A DNA stretch of 35,504 bases from Bacteroidales bacterium 52_46 (GCA_001915385.1 MNQK01000008.1:1-35504), one strand, 5' to 3'; shown: positions 7,701 to 16,464, numbered from the stretch's first letter. The notes: generated from the letters alone by a model not told the origin. Made by a program: numbers and translations.

Positions 7701-7732
7701 CAAAGATATGTATTTTGGGCGTTTAATGCAAA
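7701..7732 (-). promoter_or_regulatory. Promoter of the lipoprotein B-A pair
   Basis: On the minus strand TTTG (7732-7729), exactly 20 nt, then TATCTTTG (7708-7701): a perfect Bacteroidota promoter. Transcription should start near 7694, giving a leader of about 40 nt. Confidence 0.75.
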
Positions 7733-7841
7733 TCGGCGTTCATAAATGTTCAAATCACAGCATGGGTGATGCGGTATCGGCACGGTTAAAAATGTCAGAA
7801 ATTATGTTTTTATAATCATGGAGGGCAAATATGACAGACGG

Positions 7842-7892
7842 ATAAAACAATGGAGAAGCCGTATAGTCGCGATGCTTCTCCAATTGTTTTAT
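7842..7892 (-). terminator. Terminator after lipoprotein C
   Basis: Arms 7842-7859 and 7874-7892 pair over 18 bp with one bulged base. The GC-richer core GGAGAAGC/GCTTCTCC is flanked by A-rich and T-rich tails (ATTGTTTTAT), so it may work in both directions. It lies 8 bp past the stop codon of 7900-8331. Confidence 0.7.
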
Positions 7893-7899
7893 GGTTAAC

Positions 7900-8331
7900 T
7901 TAGAACAACGGGAAAATGTCAAGCCCTTCTTTGACAGCGTTATTGTAAGTCTTTCCGAACTTGGAAAGATTGGATTTCCCTACTTTTTCCGGGATGCTGT
8001 GCATGAGTCTGTTGATGACAGTCCGCACGTTTTTGTATTTCCCATCTTGCAGCTCATCGATTTTTTGTCTCAATTCAGTTATCTTATCTTTGTCCTGGCT
8101 TTCAATAGCTTTATTCAGTTCCTTTGCCAAAGGCGTGGCTTCGTCGACGTATGCGACGAAATAGTTGACAAGCATATCGCCATCTTTTTCCGTCAAGTCG
8201 GAGTAACTTTTCTGTAAGATACTGCTGATTTCTGCGCTTGTCGGTACTTTGGAGCTACCGCCGCACGATGTGAATACTGTCATAGACGCAATTACTGCCA
8301 ATGAGAACAACATTGTAATTAACTTTTTCAT
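7900..8331 (-). CDS. Small lipoprotein C
   Basis: A predicted lipoprotein of 143 aa: signal peptide MKKLITMLFSLAVIASMTVF, lipobox FTSC with Cys23, then GGSSKVPTSAEISSILQKSY. The mature part looks helical and is rich in Lys, Glu and Asp (LAKELNKAIESQDKDKIT). It lacks the PV[D/E]K pattern of copies A, B and E but begins with the same Cys-Gly-Gly. It starts 51 bp after the LRR gene at 8383-10644 with no separate promoter, so the two are probably cotranscribed and act at the same surface. I do not recognise the family. Confidence 0.7.
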   Translation of the reverse strand: MKKLITMLFSLAVIASMTVFTSCGGSSKVPTSAEISSILQKSYSDLTEKDGDMLVNYFVAYVDEATPLAKELNKAIESQDKDKITELRQKIDELQDGKYKNVRTVINRLMHSIPEKVGKSNLSKFGKTYNNAVKEGLDIFPLF

Positions 8332-8382
8332 AATGTTTTTGATTTTAATTGGTTATATGAGAGTTATATGCTCTAAATCTGT

Positions 8383-10644
8383 TCACAGACATATTTTTCG
8401 GGTTGTATTGCCTGTCACTATGATGTACATGCCGCGGCTGAGGTCGATGCGGTGCATTCCCGCTTGCAGCATTTCCACAAGTTTGCCGTCGATGGAATAT
8501 ATAGAAGTGGGGTAGGGTGATTGTATGTCGAGATGGCCGTCGCCGATTTCTATCTCCGGGGCATCAGTGTCGGCCAATATGTCGTCTACTCCTGCCATGT
8601 CAACCTCGGTAATTTTGTAGAAATTCTTCCAGTATTGGGCATTCCGATATGCGTCGGCGGCGCCGATCGGGACGATAAGTTCGCCGAGTTCATAAACCTC
8701 TTTCTGAAAATTACTTGCTTTCGGCGGGACAGGATTGGCGGAAATAATCTTTCTTATGCTTTTGGGCTGTAGGTACACCGCCGTAGTATTCTTTCCAAAA
8801 CGTACGCTTTGCAATGAAGTGCAACCGTAAAAAACACCGCTACATTGCGTCACCCCGTCACCGATAGTGACAGTCGCAAGGTTTTCACAATTGTCTGGTG
8901 TCGTGAATGACGTGACATTGTCGGGGATATTCAGGGTGGTGATTCCCGATTTACTCAGACAATCAGGAATTTTTGTTATCTTATCACCGAATTTTACACT
9001 CGCAAGGTTTGTGCAGTTATGGAATGCGTAAATCCCTATTTCCTCAACGTTAGATATATCTACAGAAGTTAAATTTGTGCAATTCTGAAATGCATACCAC
9101 CCGATAGATTTAATATTGCTGAAATCTACATCGGTCAATTCTTGACAGCCATAAAAGTCGTATGACTCTATTTCATCGCAGTAACCGGAAAATATGACTT
9201 TTTTCAAAGTTTTGAAATGCTTGAATTGAGAGCCTGTAATATTGCCACGTAGCGTAAGACATTCTACAGGCGATTGCTGGGCTATACGGCTTGTACTCAG
9301 GGTTTCAGGCCCTCCTATAGTAATTGACGTCAGATTGGTGCAGCTGTCCAATGCCGTTCCGGTAAAATAATTGACCGACATAGGTATGGTTATCTCTTTT
9401 AGAGCATGACATGCCTTGAACGCGCATGCATATATTCGTTGAAGGTTTTCGTTAAGTGTGATTTTCTGTAAATTCCGGCATCCGTAAAATGAGTATTCCC
9501 CTATGCGGGTGACATTGGCCGGAGTCTGAATATTATCCAATGAAATGCAGTTGGCGAAAGCGTAATTGCCGATTTCCTCCAGCTCGGGCGAGAGGGCCAG
9601 TTCCCGCAATCCCGTGCAATTCATGAATGCGGATGAATTGATTTTGGTGACGTTGTCAAGATGTACCTCCTTGAGGGTCGAGAGGTTTTTGTATATTCCG
9701 CTTTGCACTTCCGTGGCATATGTGTCATAGCGCACCTCTTTGAGAAATTCCAGTTTCTGGAAATCACTTGCATCGCTCAATCGCACATTGCCGTGATATA
9801 CGATACGGCTCAACGGCACACCCGTAAAATCAATCCGTCCGACAGAAATCTCCTGAGGACCTCCCCATTCCAGATGCTTGAGTGATGTGCAGCGTAGAAA
9901 TGCATCAGAGCCTATATTGGTCACTCCGTACGGAAAATCGAGACGTTGCAGGTTGATACAGTTCTTGAACGTGTTATTGTCAATCCTTCTCAGGCAAGGC
10001 TTTTTATCCGAAAGATTATATGAAAATGTCACCGCCATAAGCGACAGGCAATCCTCAAATGCACCTATATGAGTCACATATCCCGGTAAACCGCCGATGC
10101 GTTCCACTGTGTGGGGGATGTCGATATTGGTCAGCGCCGTGCACCCCATGAACGCCCCCGGCTCTATATATTTCATCGGGGCGCCAAGATAGGCCGCACT
10201 CAATGCGATGCACCCCGCGAAAGCCTCGGTACCTATTTGCTCGGCATTTGTGGAAAGTGCAACGAGGCTGATACAGCCGAAAAATGCCTTGTTGCCTATT
10301 TCCTTAGTTGTCAGAGCTAATATGCATTCTTTTAGACTTATACAGGAACTGAATGCCTCAGCCCCTATGACTTCGACTGTGGCCGGGACATACAAATTCT
10401 CTATCTCGGCGTGTCCTTTGAAAGCACTGGATGCTATTGCGGTGACTTTGTATTCGTTCCCCGCTTCGTTGTAGGCATATTCCGGAATAATAAGATTTAC
10501 ACTGCTTGGCACAATATAATCGGGATCGTATCCCATCAACGTGCATTCGTCACCCGAAGTTGAATACCACAGATTATTGTAATATAGCGCATTTGCCCCC
10601 AAAGAGGAGGCAAGTAAAATGAATAAAAGTAAAAATTTACGCAT
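8383..10644 (-). CDS. BspA-like leucine-rich-repeat surface protein 1
   Basis: A secreted protein of 753 aa. The signal peptide MRKFLLLFILLASSLGANA is followed by YYNNLWY and then many tandem BspA/LRR_5-type repeats of about 23 residues with the pattern AFxxCxxLxxIxIPxxVxxIG. The best ones lie at about 70-210 and 330-560. After the repeats, an AGVDDILAD linker leads to a C-terminal beta segment (IYSIDGKLVEMLQAG, then GMYIIVTGNTTRKICL). This resembles the type A C-terminal sorting domain of type IX secretion cargo, although no secretion gene is in the window. Members of the family bind host proteins or other cells in some oral and gut bacteria; the ligand here is unknown. An in-frame ATG at 10653 would add three residues. 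It leads the first LRR-lipoprotein module. Confidence 0.9.
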   Translation of the reverse strand: MRKFLLLFILLASSLGANALYYNNLWYSTSGDECTLMGYDPDYIVPSSVNLIIPEYAYNEAGNEYKVTAIASSAFKGHAEIENLYVPATVEVIGAEAFSSCISLKECILALTTKEIGNKAFFGCISLVALSTNAEQIGTEAFAGCIALSAAYLGAPMKYIEPGAFMGCTALTNIDIPHTVERIGGLPGYVTHIGAFEDCLSLMAVTFSYNLSDKKPCLRRIDNNTFKNCINLQRLDFPYGVTNIGSDAFLRCTSLKHLEWGGPQEISVGRIDFTGVPLSRIVYHGNVRLSDASDFQKLEFLKEVRYDTYATEVQSGIYKNLSTLKEVHLDNVTKINSSAFMNCTGLRELALSPELEEIGNYAFANCISLDNIQTPANVTRIGEYSFYGCRNLQKITLNENLQRIYACAFKACHALKEITIPMSVNYFTGTALDSCTNLTSITIGGPETLSTSRIAQQSPVECLTLRGNITGSQFKHFKTLKKVIFSGYCDEIESYDFYGCQELTDVDFSNIKSIGWYAFQNCTNLTSVDISNVEEIGIYAFHNCTNLASVKFGDKITKIPDCLSKSGITTLNIPDNVTSFTTPDNCENLATVTIGDGVTQCSGVFYGCTSLQSVRFGKNTTAVYLQPKSIRKIISANPVPPKASNFQKEVYELGELIVPIGAADAYRNAQYWKNFYKITEVDMAGVDDILADTDAPEIEIGDGHLDIQSPYPTSIYSIDGKLVEMLQAGMHRIDLSRGMYIIVTGNTTRKICL

Positions 10645-10766
10645 AAATATCATTTTTTATCAAAAAGCAAAGTAGGAGTAAAAACAAAGAGGCAAACTAC
10701 TGACACACATATCGTAAGACGGTGTTGCAAAACTTATTATATATCGGAAAATATGACACGCCTTCT

Positions 10767-10847
10767 TGTAGGGCTGTACCCCGGTACAGCCGCCGGACAG
10801 CCGATAATCAACTTTTGCTACCGGCTGCTCCCCGGAGCAGCCCTACA
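10767..10847. repeat. Double-hairpin palindromic element (MITE/REP-like)
   Basis: An 81-bp element whose ends are a perfect 10-bp inverted repeat (TGTAGGGCTG and CAGCCCTACA). Inside are two related perfect 9-bp hairpins with the same CC loop: GGCTGTACC/GGTACAGCC (10772-10791) and GGCTGCTCC/GGAGCAGCC (10823-10842). The GC content is far above the AT-rich flanks. It lies in the spacer 10645-10954 between the two modules. The rest of that spacer shows no gene; near 10668-10696 there is only a degenerate promoter-like match (TACTTTG and TTTG on the minus strand) for the LRR gene. Confidence 0.7.
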
Positions 10848-10954
10848 TCATCCAGCCGCCAAAATCAGTTTTGCAACTCCGCTTACATTAATGTCGCTTA
10901 TATCTGAATATTATTATGTCCAATTAAATAATAACTCAAGTCAATTTAGCGCAA

Positions 10955-11443
10955 TTAGCATACGCTTTTGATGTTTCGGGCTTCTTGTATATTCTTTTTC
11001 AGTTCTTTACGCACGTTTTCTGCTGTATTGCGGTCTATGACTTTATATTTTACGGCAACCGGAATGAGAATATCATATAATTCATCGTAGGCTTTTTCTA
11101 TACGGGTTTTATCCTCAGCCGTAAGTGTATATGCTATTTGCTCGGATGTGAATTTCGGGCTTTCCGTTTTCATAAGTTGTTCTAATTCAGCCCTGTTTTT
11201 TACCTGTTTTATTTGGTTTCCATACTCTGTCAGAAAATCCAATAGGGTATCTACCACGGAAGCGTCACCCATGGTGTCGCTTTCGTCAGGATTCGTGCTC
11301 AGATTGCTTGCGCCATTTGATGTTTCCGAAGCCGTCGTTTCGGTCTGATTGTCAGTGGATTTTGTTTCTTCACCGCTCTTTTTGCATGAAACGGCGCCGG
11401 CCATAAGCAGCATGGCTACGGCTGCATACATTACTTTTTTCAT
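10955..11443 (-). CDS. Lipoprotein D with Ser/Thr-rich linker
   Basis: A predicted lipoprotein of 162 aa. I start it at MKKVMYAAVAMLLMAGAVSC, whose Cys20 is the lipidation site; the longer reading adds 13 residues that overlap the preceding gene's stop. A flexible acidic Ser/Thr/Asn-rich stretch (about 23-60, with TDNQTETTASETSNGASN) leads to a helical domain (TLLDFLTEYGNQIKQVKNRA, ending in KELKKNIQEARNIKSVC). Such a tether would hold the helical domain away from the membrane. It starts 38 bp after the membrane protein gene and is the last gene of the second module. Family not recognised. Confidence 0.72.
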   Translation of the reverse strand: MKKVMYAAVAMLLMAGAVSCKKSGEETKSTDNQTETTASETSNGASNLSTNPDESDTMGDASVVDTLLDFLTEYGNQIKQVKNRAELEQLMKTESPKFTSEQIAYTLTAEDKTRIEKAYDELYDILIPVAVKYKVIDRNTAENVRKELKKNIQEARNIKSVC

Positions 11444-11481
11444 GTTATAATTGTTTTTTATTGGTTTCAAATATCTATTCA

Positions 11482-12072
11482 CTAATACTTTTTTGCATAT
11501 TCATCCGGTCCTACTTGCTCGTATTCAATGCCATATCCGTCTTTATAAATACGGTTGCCACGATCGTCTATGATTTCAGTTAATTGTAATTCTGTAAAGC
11601 TGTCTCTGCGTTCTTCCCTTTTGGGTTTGGCATCTTCGCTCATCACCTCCAGTATACCCCAAAGTACAAGTATCACAATGAGTCCGAAAGTTATCCATAC
11701 ACCGATGACTAAACCTAAATAGCATGCCAATAAGTTAATTATTAGTACATAGGCCGACCTGCCGATTTTTGACCATGTACTCTGGAAATAATTCAGCGTA
11801 TTCCACAGGAACCATACCGTGTAGCCGAGAGTGCATGCTCCTGCTGCTATCATCGTATATTTCTGAAGCGTATCCTGGTCTCCGAATAAAGAACCAATCA
11901 CGATAATAGCTGCTGCAACAATTCCTATCGTTACATTGATGCAGAAAATTGAGGATATAGTAATAAATGGGGTGTCATCTTGTTTACGGGCAAATATCAT
12001 GAAGTCGATCCAGTTTATTGCCGCTTTTGTCCATCGTTTGCCAAACCAAGGGCGTTTATTGGTTTTTGCCAT
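11482..12072 (-). CDS. Multi-pass membrane protein of unknown function
   Basis: A 196-aa protein with a basic N-terminus (MAKTNKRPWFGKRWTKAA), hydrophobic segments at about 36-62, 72-91 and 105-141 (the last long enough for two passes, giving four helices in all), and a charged C-terminal tail of about 55 residues (EDAKPKREERRDSFTELQ). No catalytic motif or transporter signature is seen. The only inner-membrane member of its module, it lies between lipoproteins E and D (79 and 38 bp away), so it may be the partner of those lipoproteins; that is inference. I do not recognise the family. Confidence 0.75.
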   Translation of the reverse strand: MAKTNKRPWFGKRWTKAAINWIDFMIFARKQDDTPFITISSIFCINVTIGIVAAAIIVIGSLFGDQDTLQKYTMIAAGACTLGYTVWFLWNTLNYFQSTWSKIGRSAYVLIINLLACYLGLVIGVWITFGLIVILVLWGILEVMSEDAKPKREERRDSFTELQLTEIIDDRGNRIYKDGYGIEYEQVGPDEYAKKY

Positions 12073-12151
12073 AGTAATTATAATTTTTAAGTTTGAATTA
12101 TCTGATAAATAGAAGTTTGATTTAAACGGTTAAGGACCATTCCTGACCGAT

Positions 12152-12457
12152 TCACTCTACTCTGTCGCGGGCGGCCTGACGTGCGTCTCTATATGCATCG
12201 AAAAGACTGTCGATAAGTTGTTTTTCTTCGTCTGTCATGTTGTAATCTTTATTCCCTTCCTCTATCTTTGCGACCGAATGTTTGGTGTCGTTGTTGATTT
12301 TCTTGATTTCGTCCTCGGATTTTGCATCATTCATTTTTTCTATACCGTCTTTATATAATCCGACAATTTTTTCGACGGGCGTTTTGCTGCATGAGGTGAG
12401 CGATATAGCGCTAATCACAAGAGCAGCGGCAGTGCAAAGCATGAATTTCTTTTTCAT
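12152..12457 (-). CDS. Small lipoprotein, island family, copy E
   Basis: A predicted lipoprotein of 101 aa with signal peptide MKKKFMLCTAAALVISAISL and lipobox LTSC (Cys23). The mature protein starts SKTPVEKIVGLYKDGIEK. It shares with copy A (7001-7303) the PV[D/E]K start, AKSxDE, NKD[Y/F]xxTD and a terminal AY-x-x-A-[R/K] helix. The two are therefore diverged duplicates, now about 5 kb apart in different modules. It is helical and charged throughout. The neighbours are lipoprotein F 45 bp upstream and the membrane protein 79 bp downstream, with no promoter between. Function unknown. Confidence 0.75.
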   Translation of the reverse strand: MKKKFMLCTAAALVISAISLTSCSKTPVEKIVGLYKDGIEKMNDAKSEDEIKKINNDTKHSVAKIEEGNKDYNMTDEEKQLIDSLFDAYRDARQAARDRVE

Positions 12458-12502
12458 AATAGTTGTTTTTTATTTGTTAAGCTATTTTATTTTCAAATCA
12501 AA

Positions 12503-13015
12503 CTATTTTGCATGGCAGGCATAAATTCCGACAAAATGTTTTACAACTCCTTTGAACGCATCCTCGTCGCTGTAATTATTGACAAACATATTGTCCTCCA
12601 CGCATTCTTCCTCGGGAATGTAGTCCGCAGCCATTTCGAGGGCCTTAAGCACACGTTCTATGGCCTTGTTGTTGTCTTCTCTGTCGGAAGTTATGTTATA
12701 GCTGACATTTTCCAGTTCATACATGATTGAATAGTCTTTGCCGTTGCCAATTTCATATATGAATTTGGCTAATTCTGTATCATCGCCGCTTTTCTTGGTA
12801 TTTTCAACGATTGTTTCCAATTTATCGGCAATGTCATTATACATTATCGTCAATAAATCCAATGCTTCTTTCTTTTCACTTGTAGATTGTCCGTTAAGTT
12901 TCGTCTGATAATTTTGGACAATCTCTTCAGCACGTTCTCTGTCAAATCCTTTTTTGCATGACATTGTCCCTAACACAAAGGTCGCACAGATTGCGATAAA
13001 TAGAATCTTTCTCAT
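12503..13015 (-). CDS. Lipoprotein F
   Basis: A predicted lipoprotein of 170 aa: signal peptide MRKILFIAICATFVLGTMSC with Cys20, followed by KKGFDRERAEEIVQNYQTKL. The mature part is mostly charged helices (KKEALDLLTIMYNDIADKLE) and ends in a stretch with two Cys (EEECVEDNMF, then VGIYACHAK) that could form a disulfide. It follows LRR protein 2 by 136 bp. That gap has an A/T-rich tract and a small TCTG/CAGA stem but no recognisable promoter. A similar TCTRTTTATCAGA leader motif stands before the membrane protein gene at 12072. Family not recognised. Confidence 0.72.
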   Translation of the reverse strand: MRKILFIAICATFVLGTMSCKKGFDRERAEEIVQNYQTKLNGQSTSEKKEALDLLTIMYNDIADKLETIVENTKKSGDDTELAKFIYEIGNGKDYSIMYELENVSYNITSDREDNNKAIERVLKALEMAADYIPEEECVEDNMFVNNYSDEDAFKGVVKHFVGIYACHAK

Positions 13016-13151
13016 AACATTTTGATTTAAATTTTTTTAGTTTTCAATTGTCTGATAAACAGATTTTTTTTTGGAGTCTTATTGATTTCATAGCTTTGGC
13101 AGCCAACATCTCCGGTCAAGGTGAATTTGTAAGAGGATCGGCAGCATAATT

Positions 13152-15866
13152 TTATCGGACTGCGATTTTGTTGGTGACTACCTTGCCGTCGGCATGGCGC
13201 AGGCATTCGATGTAATGTCCCGGGACGGAGGGCAGTCTGTCGCCGAGCATCCGGCCGTCGATGCTGTAATATTCACGTGCGATTACTTCGCTTTCGCTGT
13301 CGACGATTACATCATCGATTCCCGCCTCCCGGATATTGAAGAACTTATTCCATGGCGCGGTAGCCTTGTAGCCATCAATACATCCGTCAGGCACTGATAG
13401 AGAGGCTTTGCCATATACCTCCTCATCAAAAAGCAGATATCCGGTTTGGGTGCACTCAAAGTCCAGATAATACAGTGGCGCATTTGGGGGCATCGCTCTG
13501 TTTACACTGATTTCAGTAAGGTTCGGACATCCGGTAAATGCTTTGGCCGCAATTTTTTCAACTGAAAAACCTATTTCAAGAGAATTTAAACCGCTACACC
13601 CGTAGAATGCCTGCTGGTCTATTTCGTTGACCCAGCATGGAATTGATATTGATTTCAGGGAAGTACAATTGTAGAATGTAGACCGTTCAATCTTTGTCAG
13701 TGTTTCCGGTAATGTAAGTGACTCTATGCTTGGGCAATCGATGAATGCATAGGCTCCCAGTGTCCGTAGCCGCTTGGGAATATTTATTGATGTCAGATTT
13801 TCGCAACGTCCAAATGCATATTCGCCTATTGATAAAATCGTATCAGGTAATTTGACACTCTTGAGCCGATAATTATAGTAGAAAGCGCTATTGGGAAGCT
13901 GATCGATCCGGTTGCCTATTTCCAGATTGTCACAATATATCGACCTCCATCCTCCGCTTTCCTCATCTTTTGGTGCATATCCTTCTAGATTACGTCCTAC
14001 ATAAATATTCTCCGCATCTATACTTCCACCCAAGTATAACGGATTATTTCCGGTTTCAATTACGATATTAATTAAACCGGAAAACGCTCTCTCCCCGATC
14101 CGGTTTACTGACGCGGGAATAGATATATTCAATAATCCGCTTTGATAAAATGCGTTCGCGCCTATCTCCTGAAGTGAGAGGGGCAGGGTGACGTATGTAA
14201 GGCGGTTGCAATAATAAAATGCATCTTCTCCAATCGTAATCAGACTTTCCGGGAGTATAACTGTCTGTAAGGAATAGGAGAATTGAAAAGCCCCGTTCTC
14301 TATTTCTGTTATGCCTTCGCCGATTTCGATAGTTTGAGTATAAAGGAAAGCTGTGTGAGAGAGCTTTTTGCCCTCTACTTCTTCTTGTTTGATTTTGCGA
14401 CCGATATAGACATATTTCGGAGTGCCGATATCGAACGAATAATATTCATCTCCAATCTGCGGAATCATTGACAAGGGTTTTTCCCCGTCTGATATTATCA
14501 TCTCCTGCAAGTTCTTGTTGTTATAAAACGCTCCGTATCCTAAATATTCACAGGAAGGGGGAATGTTGATGTTCTTGAAGTTGCATCCTGAAAAAGCGAA
14601 ATTATCAATTCCTTTGATATTTTTTGGAAATTGGATTGTTTCCAACGATTTACAAGAGGAAAAAGCACTGGGTCCTATTTCTGCCAATGAGTTGGGAAGT
14701 GTCACTGACGTTAGATTGGCGCAGTCATAGAAAACGCTTTTGCCGATTGTCTTCAGTTGGCTCGGCTCGGCGAATGTCAAGGATTCAATCGCGGAGTTGT
14801 AAAAAGCATATTCTCCTATCTCAGTTATTGAATTGGGGATTTCAATAGACGAAAGTTTGTAGCAATCTTTAAAGGCCAGAGTGCCGATTGTTTTCAATTG
14901 GCTTTGTCCGGCGAATGTTACGGCTACTACGCCGCAGTTGTAAAAAGTGGAGTCTCCTATTTCGGTTATAGTAGAAGGGAATATTATGGAATTCAATTTT
15001 GCGTCATTTTTGAATGTCCCTTTCTTTATAGTGGTAAAACCTTCGGGTACGGTGAGGTCGTAAGAGGTATATGTGATTGCGTCGGGGTTGATGAATGAGG
15101 CCAGGCCGGAAGTGAACGTGGTAGTTTCCCAGCGGACTATGGAGGGGTCGTTGAGAACCCACTTGTTGGTGAAGTCGGTGGCTTCGACATAGAGTTCGGA
15201 TAGCTGACAGGCAGGCTCGGTCGATTCGGTTTTTATGATGTTTTTGCCTATTTTAGTGATGCTTGCGGGTATGGTGAGGGATTTTACTTTTGTGCATAGG
15301 TAAAAGGCATAATCAGGCAGGCAGGTCACTTTGGGGCCTATTATGATGCGCTCGACTGAAGGAGGAAACGGGTAAGACCATGATGTGACCTGGCTCATGC
15401 CCGGAATACCCATTGAAAAGAAGCCGCACGAGGTGCAGTTGACAGCGTTGAAGCGTATCTCCTTGAGCGACGACTCGCCGTCGCTGGTCTGTCCGCCGTT
15501 ACCTCCGGGACCCGAGATGGATTTGACAATCCAGCCGCTGCCTTGCGAGCCGGAGGAGCCGCCGTAGAAATGGGTGATTTTGACGGCTGTTTCCGGGATG
15601 GTGACAGATGTCACTTTCGGGGAATTGGCAAAACCGCCTATCTCGGTGACTGTATAGGTCTTGCCGTTATAGGTCACATGAGAGGGAATCTCAATGTCGC
15701 CTGAGTAGGTGGGATTGCGTATGTCATTGTTTTCGGCAGTTGCCACCGTAAGCTCCTCTTCCGAGAGAATCTTGTAGTAGAGATTGCCCTGCTTGAAGTC
15801 GTAGGCGTAGGATGAGAGAAATGTGGCAAGGAGCAAGAAGAATGTATAAATTCTCATGTGTCTCAT
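13152..15866 (-). CDS. BspA-like leucine-rich-repeat surface protein 2
   Basis: A secreted protein of 904 aa. I start it at MRHMRIYTFFLLLATFLSSY, where the signal peptide begins (15857 is an equally good ATG); a longer reading adds 57 residues that are unlike a signal. After a N-terminal beta segment (YDFKQGNLYYKIL) come about 25 LRR_5/BspA repeats of the form IGxxAFxxCxxLxSIxIPxSV. They are interrupted near 125-150 by a Gly/Ser-rich insert (YGGSSGSQGSGW) and by two stretches with YVGR near 465 and 610. The C-terminus (AGIDDVIVDSESEV, then YYSIDGRMLGDRLPS) is the same linker and sorting-like segment as in LRR protein 1. It leads the second module. Adhesion or host interaction is likely from the family; the ligand is unknown. 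Confidence 0.9.
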   Translation of the reverse strand: MRHMRIYTFFLLLATFLSSYAYDFKQGNLYYKILSEEELTVATAENNDIRNPTYSGDIEIPSHVTYNGKTYTVTEIGGFANSPKVTSVTIPETAVKITHFYGGSSGSQGSGWIVKSISGPGGNGGQTSDGESSLKEIRFNAVNCTSCGFFSMGIPGMSQVTSWSYPFPPSVERIIIGPKVTCLPDYAFYLCTKVKSLTIPASITKIGKNIIKTESTEPACQLSELYVEATDFTNKWVLNDPSIVRWETTTFTSGLASFINPDAITYTSYDLTVPEGFTTIKKGTFKNDAKLNSIIFPSTITEIGDSTFYNCGVVAVTFAGQSQLKTIGTLAFKDCYKLSSIEIPNSITEIGEYAFYNSAIESLTFAEPSQLKTIGKSVFYDCANLTSVTLPNSLAEIGPSAFSSCKSLETIQFPKNIKGIDNFAFSGCNFKNINIPPSCEYLGYGAFYNNKNLQEMIISDGEKPLSMIPQIGDEYYSFDIGTPKYVYIGRKIKQEEVEGKKLSHTAFLYTQTIEIGEGITEIENGAFQFSYSLQTVILPESLITIGEDAFYYCNRLTYVTLPLSLQEIGANAFYQSGLLNISIPASVNRIGERAFSGLINIVIETGNNPLYLGGSIDAENIYVGRNLEGYAPKDEESGGWRSIYCDNLEIGNRIDQLPNSAFYYNYRLKSVKLPDTILSIGEYAFGRCENLTSINIPKRLRTLGAYAFIDCPSIESLTLPETLTKIERSTFYNCTSLKSISIPCWVNEIDQQAFYGCSGLNSLEIGFSVEKIAAKAFTGCPNLTEISVNRAMPPNAPLYYLDFECTQTGYLLFDEEVYGKASLSVPDGCIDGYKATAPWNKFFNIREAGIDDVIVDSESEVIAREYYSIDGRMLGDRLPSVPGHYIECLRHADGKVVTNKIAVR

Positions 15867-15920
15867 TTTTACAGTTTTATTAAGTTGAGTAATCAGGCGA
15901 GCATCTATCTGCCGGTGGCT

Positions 15921-15966
15921 TACCCATTCGGGAATGCGTCGGGATTTTGCATTGTGCGAATGGGTA
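15921..15966 (-). promoter_or_regulatory. Nested hairpin in the leader of LRR gene 2
   Basis: TACCCATTCG (15921-15930) and CGAATGGGTA (15957-15966) form a perfect 10-bp inverted repeat. Inside it AATGC (15933-15937) pairs with GCATT (15949-15953). It lies 55 bp before the LRR gene start, and no T-run follows on the minus strand, so a simple terminator for the YccF gene is unlikely. It could be an RNA control element or an operator. Confidence 0.5.
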
Positions 15967-16053
15967 GCGCCGACTGATTGTGTGTTATGACAGTTTTTAA
16001 TAACTATTAAGATGTCATTTCCGGAGATTCGAGACATTATAATGTGTCGCGTA

Positions 16054-16464
16054 TCAGTTTCTTGTCAGTGTTTTTCCGAATGGTGCGAATGCGAGCGTGA
16101 TGAATTTGAAGTGCTGGGTTGCGAGGGGAAGCCCGATGATGGTGATTGCAAGGAATATGCCGCAAAGGCAGTGCTCCAGTGCAAGGACGATACCGAAAGT
16201 AAGCGCCCAGATTACGTTGAAGATTGCGGCTACGATGCTCCCGGCCATTGACTTGCCTGATGATTCGAACCTGAGTCCGAAGGGGGCGAGCATCGCGATG
16301 CCGAGTTTGATGCATTGATAACCGAACGGGATACCGATAATGGTGAGACACAGTAGCAGGCCGCCGAAGATGTACGACAGTGAGATGAAGAACCCGCCGA
16401 AAATAAAAAACAATAAATTGCCGAGTACATTTCCTGTTGAAGTCAGAGCAGATGTGGCATTCAT
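16054..16464 (-). CDS. YccF domain inner membrane protein
   Basis: A 136-aa membrane protein with two copies of the YccF (DUF307) repeat: TIIGIPFGYQCIKLGIAMLA (about 41-60) and TIIGLPLATQHFKFITLAFA (about 107-126), each followed by PFG. Hydrophobic segments cover about 15-45 and 73-110. In the family the TIIG-x-P-x-G motifs sit next to membrane helices; the molecular function is not established. It lies 187 bp before LRR gene 2 on the same strand, downstream of the candidate RNA at 16517-16784. No functional link to the LRR modules is evident. Confidence 0.88.
   Translation of the reverse strand: MNATSALTSTGNVLGNLLFFIFGGFFISLSYIFGGLLLCLTIIGIPFGYQCIKLGIAMLAPFGLRFESSGKSMAGSIVAAIFNVIWALTFGIVLALEHCLCGIFLAITIIGLPLATQHFKFITLAFAPFGKTLTRN

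Noticed and set aside
8383..15866. Tandem repeats in the LRR genes as a DNA repeat array
   Set aside because: The periodicity is at protein level (LRR_5 units of about 23 residues) with strongly diverged DNA, so it is explained by the coding sequence.
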